This document shows positions 36,387 through 48,790 of a DNA stretch of 64,000 nucleotides, one piece after another (the first letter of the stretch is position 1; every line of letters begins with the position of its first letter). The DNA comes from Agrocybe praecox (lineage: Eukaryota; Basidiomycota; Agaricomycetes; Agaricales; Agrocybaceae), in the NCBI GenBank assembly GCA_964017145.1, contig OZ024851.1, positions 744,001 to 808,000 on the forward strand. The letters run 5' to 3'. Made by a program: the position numbers and the translations under genes. Under the pieces are notes generated by a model. The model was not told the DNA's origin. It saw only the letters and a program-made list of their open reading frames with translations, and did no database searches.

Positions 36387-39003
36387 ATGAACGAAACCTC
36401 AACGCCTCCGTCATCCTTTCGCAGTGGTTTCTCAGGTAACGGTTTTTCAAGTAACGACGCGAGAGAAAAAGCGAAAACCGGGACAACACCACGGCCATTA
36501 CACCTTACTCTAGGGACAGTGACTGGGGGTTCTGGGCCTTCTACACCAAAAAGTTCGAGCCCAAGTTCTGCAGGTCCATCGCAAACCACCACTGCTATCA
36601 CGGCCCCGAGTCCAGGTGGTGAGGGAAACAACGTTACAGGCACGGCCGATGGTACTGGTCCTTCACGGGTAGTAGAAGGTGGCTCGCCGTCTTCTACTTT
36701 ATCGACACCTCTCAGTCCAAGTGTGACGAGTCTAATATTGACCTCAAAAGCAAAGAAGAGATCGTCAATCACGTACATACCATCCAATGGTACAGGCCAT
36801 TCGCCATCGCAAGCTCACTTCAACGGACGCGAATTGAACGATGGTCTAATGCGCAGCCCATTGGCAGGTATCGAAGCAAGTTGGAACTTGGCTGGCGGAT
36901 TATCTCGGAGTAGTTCTCTAGGTGCAGGAGGTCGGGGTAGTAGTAAGGGGGTGAGCACACCTAGAACAGCGGCAAGGCTCAGCGACAGTCATACCGGCGC
37001 GAAAGACGCGACACCAATGTCTCCGCATGTAAAAGACAGACCGCCCGTCACTCTGGTTGAAAAGTGTGTGGTTTTATAATTTTAGTGTGTTGATGTGCCT
37101 GATATTTCATCATTCAGGCACGCAGAGTTGCTCCATTTTATTGCACAGAAAGAGTCTAAATGCCTCGAACTCCGCTCTCAGTTAGCTGTACATGAAGCTG
37201 AGCTTTTGGAATGTATGTGTTGTGTATATCCTTCAATGTGTATAAAGCTTCACTAATTATGCTCTAGTAAAACGAAAATGGGAACGTATCGTCAACCGAG
37301 GGTTTGGAAAGTCTCTTTCCCCAGGCGACACTTCATCAAATGCCCCAAGCACTTCACCTAGTTCTTCTTTATTATCGGTATCGCCCTCACCGCCGTCATC
37401 TTCTCTAACTAGTGCCAACTTTCCTCTTTCGAGTGTCCTTTCACCAACAGCAAATGCTCCTGGTGCAACCGTTGTGTTTGAAGGCATCAAGGAGGGAGTG
37501 CAAGGCATGAGTAGGCTGATAGCTGCTGGTCTCGAGTCCATTGTTCAAGTGAATGTAGTTGACAGCACGACTGACAAAGCACCAGAACAATCGAATACCA
37601 TTCCATTCCGTTTGGGATCCGCACCACAGAAACAGCAGTCACACAACATGATTGGCAGCCTAAATCATGTTTACGGGCATGGACAAAAGGAATCGCAGTC
37701 TTCATCGTCCACCACAGTATCTGCTGTCTCCAGTGCGGGATTCTCTTCCTTGTCGCTTTCGAGCGTGTCGAGCACTGATACTCTGGCGTCGACTTCAACA
37801 AATGGTCTTATTAGTAACTCAACGAGTAAAGCTCACAGCTTCAGCGATGGCTCATCGACGTCGAAAAATACCACTAGGCAGTCATTCGACGTTGATGCTG
37901 ACACGGAGGACGAGTTCGGAGAATTCGAAAACGGCCAAGCGAGCAAAGTATCGAGCACGAGGAGTAGTTTGAGTGGAAGGGACGTCTTAATGGTCTTTGA
38001 TACCGGTGCGACACCTACTATGAGCCCAAATCCAGATTTCCAAAGGAGAAAGGATAAGAAGGCCAAGGCTGTATCACAGATTGAATTCCTGTCTTCTCAA
38101 CCAAAAGTGGATGTGGATGCAGGGAATGTGGATTCAGATGTGTTTGACTGGGATGATGGATGGGATGAACCTGTGAGCGAAGAACAGGCGAGGGACAATG
38201 CTATAGCCAAAGCTACTACTGCGTCATCTTCTCTTGCATCCTCCCAAACTGCCTTAGAAAAACAGGCTCCGGCACATGGAAACGGACATTCTGGGAAAAG
38301 AATAGAGACAAATCTGCCTTATCCGTCTTCCCCTTTGACGCCTCTTTCGGCAATTCCTGGGTTAACTATGGGAATGAATGTAGCTCCTTCGACACAACAA
38401 ATGAGCTCATGGGTGGGCAGCGTTGGAAAGAAATGGGGCGAATTGAAAGGCAGCACGACGTATGTATTACCTCTATGCAAGCTTAAACACGTGTTTACTT
38501 TTTCTTTCTTCGACAGATTCACCCGAAGTCAAAAAAGAGCCTCGGTCTTGTTATCTGATATGCAGCAAAGCATTGTATCTGTGCTTACCTCCCCTTCTAC
38601 AGCAACAAGTGACGACTCTACTGCGTCATCATTCGCATCAGCGTCTTCGTCTTCTGCCCCATCCCAGAGCAGAACTTCAATCTCTCCACGGTCCCAAACG
38701 ACGTTTCCTTCCAATGCCTCTCTGCAAAGTAGGAAAATACAGACACGACAACAACCGCAGTCCCAACGCTCCATGACAGTCTTGACCGGATCCTTGCTGG
38801 ATGACTCTGATGAAGAAATCCGTGGAAGCAAGGACGAACACGCGAATGGCGAGGATGACGATACAGTGAGGATGAGAATGGGCTTGAGGATGTCGGCTCC
38901 TGTTATGGTGCCCGACTCTGTATCGCCTCTTACCCTTGTACCTAGTCCTGGCGGACAAGCGAAGAGCCCGAACGACCCAGATGAAGATGACTGGAATTGG
39001 TGA
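36387..39003 (+). CDS. DUF4048-like Ser-rich protein with central coiled coil
   Basis: Large, mostly disordered protein of uncertain role. Exon 1 (ATG 36387) is Ser/Thr/Pro-rich up to PPVTLVEK. A 62-nt intron leads to a coiled-coil exon (HAELLHFIAQKESKCLELRS...) whose continuation after a second intron begins LKRKWERIVNRGFG; this segment resembles the DUF4048 core found in fungi. Downstream are low-complexity serine blocks, acidic patches (DVFDWDDGWDE), WVGSVGKKWGELKG, and, after a third intron (about 38461-38517), FTRSQKRASVLLSDM and a conserved-looking acidic C-terminus ending DEDDWNW. Frame is continuous through all four exons. Localisation is not evident; W-rich acidic motifs at the end may bind adaptor proteins (inference). 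Confidence 0.75.
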
Positions 39004-39685
39004 TTTTATTTTCATCCTTCTTGAACACCGGCAGGTCTTGCATCTTCCACTCCTTGCCTTCGTCATGGTTCCCTTTCTTTCTCTTATTTTTGATTTTTTG
39101 TCTCTCTTGGGGGCCATATTTGGCATTTCTTCTTGAAATTTTCCCTGAATGTCCATATTTGTGGTTTACGCCGTACATGGGGGGCTTTGATAACTTTCTT
39201 GGGGGCAATGAATCCCTTTCAATCGCACTGCTTTCGATTCGACGATACATGTTTTTAAGGTTTTCCCTTTCACAGACTTTTCTCTCTCATACACGAGCAT
39301 AAAGCCCGACCAGTAACGTAATGCCTATCATATACATCCGACTCAGTTCACACTGCACATGTAACTTTATTCTTGATCATTGTTTCAACCAAAATAAGAA
39401 ACTTTAACTTGTAATTGTTCTCTATTTCTGACTCTGTGCAACTCTCTTATAGCACTGTTACCTTCTTAACAAATGAAGTTCTTCGATGCATCCTTAGTCT
39501 CTATCAAAAGATAGTATTGTAATTTTCGTGTCTACAAGTTCGTTGCTCGAACTCACACGCACTGTCCTTTTTGACCTCGTCTCAACGAAGACTCCTCGAG
39601 CGGACCGCTCGCAAGATTTACGTTTTGATTTTCCCCACCCTCACCTTCTCCAGATATTTTGACCCCAGATTTTGCCCAGATTACA
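39004..39685. other. Intergenic
   Basis: No gene supported; T-rich 3' region of the preceding gene and promoter of the methyltransferase gene. Confidence 0.4.
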
Positions 39686-40608
39686 ATGTCCACTCAAACT
39701 GGATCAGATACCGTACCTCTAGCGCCGAAGGATATCGTCAAACCGGACGATCAGTCTACATGGGAAACAGCATGGTCAGTATGATTATGCTTCATTCAAT
39801 ACTAAATACCCACATATCATATGTTTGCCATCAGGCAAAAAGGAGTGACGCCTTGGGATGCGGGGGAATCTCAGCCTTCTTTGAAGGAGGTTGTAGAGGC
39901 TAGTGGCCTTGACCTCCCCCGTAATGGCCGTGCTTTGGTTCCTGGCTGCGGTGCTGTAAGTATCATGTTTCTTTTATGCTTGAGCACTCAATGATGCGCT
40001 TTTCTTCCAGGGATACGATCTAATTTATTTGACATTAACATTGGGCCTTGATTGCCTTGGTCTCGAGATATCGGAGACACCAATCAAGAGGGCTACAGAG
40101 TTAGAATCATCATGGATGAAACTGTCTTCGAATCGTGTAGCTGTATCACTTATTTTATGTTTACCAGATTAATCGAAAAGACGAGGGCAACGCACTCAAG
40201 TTTGAAGGCTTCTATTACCAGCCAGGATTTCTTTACATTCGACCCTGCTGAAAACGAACGTTTCGATCTCGTATTTGATCATACGTAGGCGCATTTACCC
40301 TTCCTTCCCAACCAAGTCAGTGAATAATAACACCGTCAAAAACCAGGTTCTTTTGCGCCATTCCTCCTCCTACACGAGAAGCGTGGGGGAAACAAATGAC
40401 CAAGCTCGTCAAGCCTGGAGGTTATCTCATCGCACTTGTCTATCCCTTACTTCCATATACAGAGACTGGTCCGCCTTACTGGATCTTGCCGGAACACTAC
40501 GAGGAACTTCTAAGCCCCAATTTTGAGAAAGTACTCGACAAGATTCCTGCAGTCTCAAGCCCTTCGCATGAAGGCAAGGAAAGGATTGCCGTTTGGAAGA
40601 GAAATTGA
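39686..40608 (+). CDS. TPMT-like S-adenosylmethionine methyltransferase
   Basis: Soluble methyltransferase of the thiopurine/thiol methyltransferase family; probably methylates small thiols, halides or thiocyanate (family knowledge, substrate not shown). The spliced model has five exons from ATG 39686: STWETAW|QKGVTPWDAGESQPSL, then the SAM-binding motif ALVPGCGA|GYDLIYL, then LGLEISETPIKRATE|LIEKTRATH, then QDFFTFDPAENERFDLVFDHT|FFCAIPPPTREAWGKQM, ending ERIAVWKRN. The W-D-x-G motif, GCG-x-GYD loop and FDLVFD strand with a 'F-CAI-P' run are typical. Introns are 50-75 nt; the third begins GTTAGA, a weaker donor. Single-copy in the window. Confidence 0.85.
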
Positions 40609-41300
40609 AGGTGGGTGTTCAGTATCGTCTTCATGTCCACTCCCTCATCTTATGAGTCATGAGCCTTTCCCCTTCATTTCCGCATGCTAGTAAGGTCCAG
40701 CTAACTTCAGCCACTAGTGGGCAGTGAAGATATGAAGGCGGTTATTGTTATTATTGTCCGCAAGGAAAACTACAAAAGATTTTGAATTGTTTTATATCAT
40801 CGATAAATTTCAGCAGTGCTCAAGTGCTATAAGATTTACGAATTCTGAGAGGACTCAGAATCCGGAGCTTCTCAGGCTATTCATCTAATCTAATCATCTT
40901 ACCCCTTTAGGTACAAAATTCAATATTTTCACCGCGTGGGCGGATCCTGAGTTATTATCACATGTCTTAGTCCGAAACTTGAAAGGCAGAAGCAAGACAC
41001 TATCATAAGGAAAGGACAGTCAGGCTCTCCCAAGGCTCTCCCATCTGTTGCCTTTCCTGTCTGGTCAACGTCAGATTCGGACCAGAGAACTGGACACGTA
41101 TCGATTTCAACGAAGCTGTGGTTTGTCTCTATAACGTCGTTCATCTGGCAGGCCACACAACGACGTTATTAGTGCTGCCGCTGGAACTTAACCTGGAGTG
41201 ACGGACTTGGGGGAGAATCTTTGAACGGGAAAAGGTCCCAGCCGTTTGGAACATCCTCTTGATCAACTACGACAACCATTCCGACGGTTTTTGCGCCTCT
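40609..41300. other. Intergenic
   Basis: No gene supported. Contains the promoter of the ABC transporter gene. Confidence 0.4.
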
Positions 41301-44300
41301 ATGGTCATCTTCTCGAAACCCATCTTCCCGACTCGCCCTCTTCCGATTCCGTCAAGACTAACACGGCGGCCCATAATTCTTGCATTCCTCGTCTTACTCC
41401 TATTACGATCACGAACCCTTAAATTGTCTAAGGATGTCCTGGCTTCGTTGCAGAAGACTGCGCAATACCTGAAGCGACCGCGTTCAAAAAAGCTTACGCC
41501 CGAAGAGCTGGCTAAGGTTTTGCAGCAAGTTTATGTCGAGGAGGAGGACGGGTCAAAGACGCTCTTGGTTCCATATCGAGAGAGAGTAGTAAAGGTCCGC
41601 TGCTTTTCGAATGATCATCTCTCTGTTCTTCTGAATGATCTCATTCTATAAATTACTAGGTCCCAATACACACTACCCCGCAATCTAAATTCGTAGCCGA
41701 TACCCCGCACTTCCCCCTCCTTTCAGCACAGGCAGCACAGAAGCCGAATATTGATGTCGCCTTCGTCTCCCAGCTTCGCGCTATCTTGTCACGGATAGCG
41801 ATTCCATCATGGCAGTCTCCTGAGTCGGGAATAGTTGTCTTACACTCTACGTTCTTGATCTTGAGGACGGTGCTGAGTATTCTGGTTGCTCGGTTGGATG
41901 GACGAATTGTGAGAGATTTAGTGAAAGCGGACGGGAAGGGATTTTTAAAAGGTCTTGGACTTTGGTTCTTGCTCGCCATCCCAAGCACGATTACAAATTC
42001 CATGGTCAGTGGTGCTGAATTTGTCACGGTGAAATTTGTCTAAGCTTCTTTGTAGATCCGTCACTTCCAGTCTCTGCTCGCTCTTCGTCTTCGAACGCGA
42101 TTGACGAGATATCTGCACGACCTCTATCTCTCCTCCAATCCCGATCTGCGGTATTATCGTGCACCCACTTACCTGGAAGGTGTCGACCAATATCTCACAG
42201 CCGACGTCGAAGCCTGGTCAAATTCACTAAGTGGAGTGTAGTAAGTCCAACCAAATATTTAAATTTTGTGTAATGTCAATTTACCGTTCACCCAGCGGAA
42301 ATGTTCTCAAACCATCTCTCGATCTTCTGCTCTTCACTTCCCAGCTTTCCCGGTCTCTTGGTATACGAGGCACTCTTTTATTATTCCTTAATTATTATGG
42401 CACCGTAGCCATTCTCCGAGCCGTAACCCCTGCTTTCGGACGTCTGGCAGCTACGGAAGCTCGGCTAGAGGGTGAATATCGCGCTGGTATGGGGAGAGTA
42501 GGCAGAGAGGCAGAAGAAGTAGCCTTTTATGACGGCGGCGCGCGAGAAAGGGAAATCCTTACGAATGCGTACATGAAGTTGATCCGACATGTTAACTCGA
42601 TATACAAGGTACACCAATCGTGGTTCGTGTCTTTTAGACCTTCCTGATTATCTGCGCAGATTCGTATTGCGTACGAGTGGACAGAGGACTATGTGATCAA
42701 ATATCTCTGGTCAGCGGCTGGTTATGCCCTCATTGCTGTTCCCATTTTATACACCCGCGTCAAACGGTCATTAGCTGGTTCTTCAGGAGACGGTGCAAGA
42801 CCACGGCTACAGAGCGATAGGACAGACGAAGCAGTTGCTGGGAGAACGGAAAGTGAGTCTTGCGATACTTGTGTTTGATATTTAAAAGTTTCTGATTTAT
42901 AAACATTATAATATAATAGCGTACATCTCGAATCGGCGACTTCTTATATCACTCGCCGATGCAGGAGGCCGTCTCATGTACGCCTACAAAGACCTGTTAG
43001 AGCTCGCAGGCTTGACGACAAGACTGTACACACTTATATCGACGCTATTGAACATGCCAGCCGGATATGCACCTCTGAGAATTGAACAGGCATTGGAGGA
43101 AGTAAGCCTGAAAGACGTTGATGTTAGAGTACCAACTGGCGCCAAAGGGAAAACTGCCCTGAGAGCTGATTCGGAGGAGCAGGGGTCAGAAGAGAAAGAG
43201 AAAGCAACGGCAGAGCGAGAACACAAAGACGCACCTCTGGTGCATGACCTCAGCATGGCTATCCGGAGAGGAGAGCATATGATGATCACTGGCAGTAATG
43301 GAGTGGGCAAGACTGCCGTTGCACGCGTTCTGGCTGGGTTATGGGATCCTCAAGGTCAAGAACCGATCGTACAAATGCCAAGGGATGAGACAGAGGCTGA
43401 CGTCCTCATCCGAAGAGCATTGTATGAGAAACGGGATCTAGAAAAGGTGCTTGAACAGAACGGAAATAGCAACGGTAACGGACACGTTGATATCAATGCT
43501 GCTTTGGAATCAGCATCAGTCGGTGCGACAGAAGCAGAAGCTACCGCCTCAGCTGCATGGAAAACTCACTGGAGACCACGACCGACGATGTATGTCGTTC
43601 CTCAGCGGTCGTATATGCCAGTTGGCAGTCTTTTGGAACAGATCGTCTACCCGTGCTCGTATGCAACCTTTATTAGGCTGACTTCAACTGCTACAAACCC
43701 TGCCTCGTCGAGCTCGAACGGCCTGACTCAAGTTCCTACCGAAGAAGCTCTAGATGAGATACATGACATTCTCGAGAAGGTCCATCTCGGATATCTTGTT
43801 GGGAGAGAAGGGGGATTACATGTGAGGAAAGAATGGAGAGATGTCTTGAGCGGTGGGGAGAAACAAAGAATGGCAATGGCAAGAGTTCTTTGGTGGAGAC
43901 CAAAGTGGGCTGTCTTGGATGGTGGGCTTCGTTTTCCATTTTCCATTTCACATTCTGTTGAAACTTGAAGCTAATCCTTTCCTTTAGAATGTACTAGCGC
44001 CGTCTCGAGTGATGTTGAGGGGCGCATGTATGAAGCTGCCAAAGCCCTCGACATCACTTTGATCACCATTTCTCTTCGGTATGATTTCTCCGGGTTGTAC
44101 GTTAACAAGAAGGAAAAAAAACTGATTTAATGGCGCCCATGTTAGACCTTCTTTGATGAAATATCATAAACAACTCCTTACGCTTCACGGTCCCTCTGGA
44201 GAGTCTCCTGGCAAGTGGACGCTTGCCAGGGTTGGCACAGCAGAGGAACGCATGAGTCTGAAAAAAGAGATCAAGGTGTTGGAAGAAAAACTCCATGAAG

Positions 44301-44644
44301 TCGAAGCTTGGGAAAAGAGGGTGAAGGAGCTTGAGGTTCTTTTGGGCGTTCAGGAGGGTGTGAACGATCCTGAGCACCATCTTCTCGATGAACCGGACAG
44401 GAAGGCAGAGGAGGAGGAAGCACTCAGAGAGAGAGAAATTATGGAGGACTCGCTTGTCTCGATCCCTAATGTTGGTGATGTCAATGAGGATACGAAAAGT
44501 ATTCTTAGCAGCTGGAGCATGAGTAGTACGAACGAGGATGTGGACCAGGATTCAGAGAAGGCGTCCGTCCTTATTTCTATCGAACATGGTTTGGAAGTTG
44601 TTGAGGCAGCAGAAATGTTGGCCGAGACAGATGTTGCTGTGTAG
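41301..44644 (+). CDS. Peroxisomal ABC half-transporter (ABCD/ALDP family)
   Basis: Half-size transporter for long-chain acyl-CoA import into peroxisomes. ATG 41301 is the first ATG in frame. Eight or more exons: N-terminal membrane helix RPIILAFLVLLLL; membrane domain with LYLSSNPDLRYYRAPTYLEGVDQYL, the family's loop region; further helices; then the nucleotide-binding domain with Walker A GSNGVGKTAV (about 43292), signature LSGGEKQRMAMARVL (about 43846) and Walker B WAVLD|ECTSAVS split by an intron (about 43922-43987). The C-terminal exon is an acidic coiled-coil extension, including about 170 residues after LRPSLMKYH, longer than usual. The Walker A-signature interval has a low-complexity insert. 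It could be PXA1- or PXA2-type; two half-transporters normally pair and the partner is not in this window. Confidence 0.9.
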
Positions 44645-44865
44645 ATTAGTGTAACATTTCTGGGACCTTTTGTAACTTTAATTCGAAACCTAATACGTAG
44701 ATACATACTGGAACTTATCATCAACTTATCTAGTTCTCTCGTGGAATGTTCACTATGTAAATTGGAATAGATATGAGGAAAATGTAAAATATGCTATAGA
44801 TTAGTTTAAGGGAAAATGCGCCACGAAGTAAATCAAACAAGAAAAGTAGAAAATAAAATCAAAGC

Positions 44866-46172
44866 TCATCCTAGATACTTTTTGAGTTCGTCATAGATCA
44901 GGAAAATGATGGCGCTGCTCGGTATGCTCCTCGCCACAGTAATTCCACAACCCGCATACAGACCTTTAACACCTTGTGCACGGTACATGGCCATGAAAGT
45001 CTGGCCAAAGGATAATTTGGGTATTTGCGGACCACCAACTATGGTGGGCCTTAACTCCTCTGCAGTCTGCATGGTGCTCTTCACCGAATCAGCAGGGAAT
45101 AGGGCGAGATTGAAGGCTGCTCCGGCACAGGCTCCCGACAGTGCTGATTCCCATGGACGGAGCTCTGTGGGTGCGCTTGATCCGGGCTCTAATCGATGGC
45201 GGCGGGCGAGAAGTAGAGATGCGACGTATTCCTTGGTTCCGAACCACGCAGCTGTGCCCCCTGTCTCTCGAATGAGCGTGCCTGTGTGACCGAGCCATAG
45301 TCCGCGTATGCCTGTGTTCCGGATTACGGAAAACAGAACCGATATTGGTCCTGGAAGTGGGCGGGGAACGCTTCCTGCAGCTACAGCTGCTTGCGGTGCT
45401 ATCATTTGGACTTGCATTTTGCATTTGACAAGTTCTATTGGCGTTCTGGTGAAGAGAAGGTATTGTCAGATTTCGGAAATCAATAGAGTAAATAATAGGG
45501 ATGGGAGAATTAGGGCAGTAACATTCTCTCAATATTCCGAACGCCGCGGTGTTCCCCTTTCTTGAGGGTATCACGTATAAATAGCACCCTTTATTCCTCA
45601 GAAAATAGAGAGGGGAAAGGGGGAAAAAGAATTTCGAAAAACTTACAATATAAAGCTGGTCACAGCACCAGCGCCAGCAGCTGCCAAAGACAGCTGGTAT
45701 AGAGGAAGCTTGTCTTCTAGACGCCGATGTGTTACTTGACGTATCAAACTTTGGAATTCGCCATACGCCAGGAAGAGCGATGCATTCTCAGCCATAGCTC
45801 CTACAATTGGTGCTGGAAGGCCCTAGAATAGGTAACTACATTAATATCGAGAGCACGTTACTATCGAAAAACGAACGCACGCGATACAGTCCACGAACAC
45901 CTTCCTTCTGCCACGTCTGTTTTAGGCAGTCAATCGGGCCATTGAACCTGGCAGTTGCGTCGAGCACCTGGGACTGCAGTCGTACTTTGGTCAAGTCAAA
46001 GGGGTGTTCAAAGACTTTAGACACCATCCCGGCTATCTAATGCAGCCTTCAGCTGCGGGCTAAACCACAGAAATTGAATAAAACTCACACTGCCGAATCC
46101 AATTTCTTTTGCCGCTCGAAACGCAGCTGACTCGGTGGCCGTCGCGTGCATTGCATCTGGAGGAGTTTCCAT
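44866..46172 (-). CDS. ORT1: Mitochondrial carrier, ornithine/basic amino-acid type
   Basis: Inner-membrane solute carrier. Start ATG at 46172 (METPPDAMHATATES). Four exons; three tandem carrier repeats are seen with the signatures HPFDLTKVRLQSQ (repeat 1), TPIELVKCKMQVQ (repeat 2) and FPADSVKSTMQ (repeat 3), each followed by a G-x-x-GLYRG/GLWLGH/GLYAG-type segment. The first repeat's ATARFNGPIDCLKQTWQKEGVRGLYR and LPAPIVGAMAENASLF are close to fungal ornithine carriers (ORT1/ARG-13), which exchange mitochondrial ornithine for cytosolic protons/ornithine in arginine synthesis. The last frame ends LKKYLG at 44866. Assignment to ornithine is by sequence resemblance; other basic amino-acid carriers are possible. 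Confidence 0.82.
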
Positions 46173-47516
46173 GCTCTTCTGAGTTGTGGGACAAATTTTA
46201 TATAAAAAGGTTCAAAGTTAAGAAGTATTTCGTTGTCCCCCTAGCACATTGTCGTGGTGTTTGAATATAAAGCAGATGAAAAAGGTGCACTGTACGCGCG
46301 CGTGGTTGATGGCTGTGACAAGTCGGATATTTCCAACTATCTGAGCTGCTGGATTAGATACAGCCCTCCTGGCAGTGACTTATGGTTATTGGAAGAGATA
46401 TTTATGGTGGAGGTTGTCGGAAAAGCGTCCTCTACGGAACATGGTGGTCAACCATAACCGCCGCATGCGAATTTCGAAAAGTCATTTCGATGATACCACG
46501 TGCTCCGAATTGTATATCTATCCTGCCGAGTGTTGCCGGTCCTGAATTGTTATCAGATAAGAGATCCATCATCCACAAAGGCTTGGAAGAAATGACTCCT
46601 CTCATTCTCATAATTCGACTTTTACAGACTCACGTCAAATAGAAAGGGAATTCTGAAAATATGGCCGAAGCCACGGATTGATCCGTATTGGAATTTGGAA
46701 GGTTTATTTCGACTTCAACTTGGAAAGTAACGACCTGGGTGTCAGATAAAATCAGCTACTATATTCGGATTGGCTTATGCACATAGTACATAGTAATCGC
46801 TTATCTATGACGCGCTGCAGATCCAGACGTATTTTTGCTCCCAAAAGCCGAGTTAACTTACCTATTTACGAGAACAAAAGTTGACGTCTTGTTATCTATT
46901 ACCATGTAGCTTTCAAGTTCGAATGGACACCGACGTTGCCCGTGGTTAAGCATGGTCACTGGTAAGCATGACTCGGGTACCTGTAGATCTTTTTGACATT
47001 TGCAATTACCCTTTCAGGCAGCCAGCTTCAAGCAGAACTATTTATGGGCTTTGGATCGGCACTAAAGAGCCGCCCGTCCACATGTAAGTTTTATTTATAT
47101 CTGTATCTCAAACATCTCACACAACACGTTCGAACTTGCTTGCTCTCACAATACCCGACAAGATAACCCAGTATTTTGGGCTTGCCACTATTCGGCTCCG
47201 TGAATTTAATATCTACTTGACAAGGCTTTGGCGCTTTAGCTTTAGTCCTATTTCCCGATTAGAAGGAGGTTCTCCCGGTCACATCACTATGACATCAGCG
47301 CCTATACCGGCGCTTAACCAGTTTCCAGCGCTAAACTGTAGAAACTCCACCTGCAGAATTCCAATAAGTATTTCCCGGAAAGATGACCTTTGGAAAAATC
47401 GGTTTAGATATACCGTAAGGGTTTATAGAGTGAGGCTCTTTGAAAGAGGATAAATAGCATGTCGAGTGAAAGTCATTTTCTTCATATCATTCCTGTTATT
47501 GCTTTATTCTTTCACA
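46173..47516. other. Intergenic, no supported gene
   Basis: Short open frames at 46254-46642 and 47136-47453 lack recognisable motifs. A possible TATA-like GATAAATAG lies about 60 bases upstream of the F-box-like gene. Confidence 0.4.
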
Positions 47517-48790
47517 ATGTCCCAGCCATTCAACTTCGTACCCCGTGAAATCGTTGGCAAAGTTGTTGAAAACTTCTCTGACGACGTTTATTCTCTTGAC
47601 AGTCTTTCCCTTGTCAATAAATCGTTCAGAGATGAAGCTCGACGTCATCTCTTTCGCAACATCCTTCTTAAAGTTGGAAATCAACATGACGGTCCTATAC
47701 TGAGAAGCTTCTTGGGGGCTACACACATTACACGATACGTCAAGAACTTGACTGTTAGGATCACCAATCAAATGGGGCACATAGATTCTCAAGTCATTGC
47801 TCCATCTTCTTTTACCAGCATAGAGGGACTATGGATCAAGGCAGACGACAACATAATAATAGACTGGCGCACGAGCCCAACCGCCGAACTATTCATCCGC
47901 CTCTTACTGGACCGCATTGGCGTACAACAAATTTCCATCCACCTCCACAACATATCCTACTTCAACGGCATATCGCTCCTGCCACCGTCTACCTTGCTTT
48001 CCGTTCTTAGTTTATCTGGAGGTTCGACTCTTTCTTCATCAGGTTCACGCGAACTTCCTGTGGAGATACGCACCCTGAAGTTCAAATCTTCACCTTTGGC
48101 ACAGCCCATGAGCACCGTTAGGAGCTGCTGCAGATCTGGCGCCATTTGCCTAACGAGTGACTCCATAATCGAAATACAAGACGACATAGACTCCCCGAGG
48201 GAGTTTTCCTCGTTCTGGGCAAGTACGGGAGCTTTACTTCAGCATATTGTCATTCGTATTCAAGGTGAAGTGTGTCACTGCTCCGTACCTGTAGTGCAAA
48301 TAACTAATTTTAGCTAACCTCAGGTTCTCAGGGGATTAACATAAGCTCGATTACTGCCTCTTTGGCTGGCCTTCGAGGACTACGCACCGTTGAATTCTAC
48401 CATTGCGATGCGAACCTCAGACTACTCCCATTCCGCGCGACGCATATTCTCTCTACCCTACCACTATTAAACACAAGCGCTAATAGCGACGATAATACCA
48501 CACTCGCAGGCATCACGTTTACCTATGATCTAGCGCCGCCGCGTGATCCTACCACCGACATAACACGTCAAAATCCTATTTTGTTTGGCAATGTCAGTGA
48601 CCAAGATTATTGGGTGCCCATCGACAACGTGTTGCTCCAGTTGTGTCAGTCATTGCACCGCCTAGATGGTTCCAGCATCATACGCATTCGACTAGGAAGG
48701 GGTATGGAGTTCTCCAACAATTTCGACGCGAACAACTTCTTGCGTGGTACAAGATCGAGAGGAGTAGAGGTCCGCATCGAGAAGATCTAG
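47517..48790 (+). CDS. F-box-like protein
   Basis: Probable substrate adaptor of SCF ubiquitin ligase. ATG 47517 opens SQPFNFVPREIVGKVVENF, then SLSLVNKSFRDEARRHLFRNI, an F-box-like motif of Agaricomycete type. The body is leucine-rich without clear LRR periodicity. A single intron (about 48264-48325) is read with donor GTGAAG and acceptor CTCAG; using the earlier AG would create a stop. The second exon continues SQGINISSITASLAGLRGLRTVEFYHCD and ends VEVRIEKI. Agaricomycetes have large, rapidly changing F-box families, so substrate cannot be predicted. Confidence 0.7.
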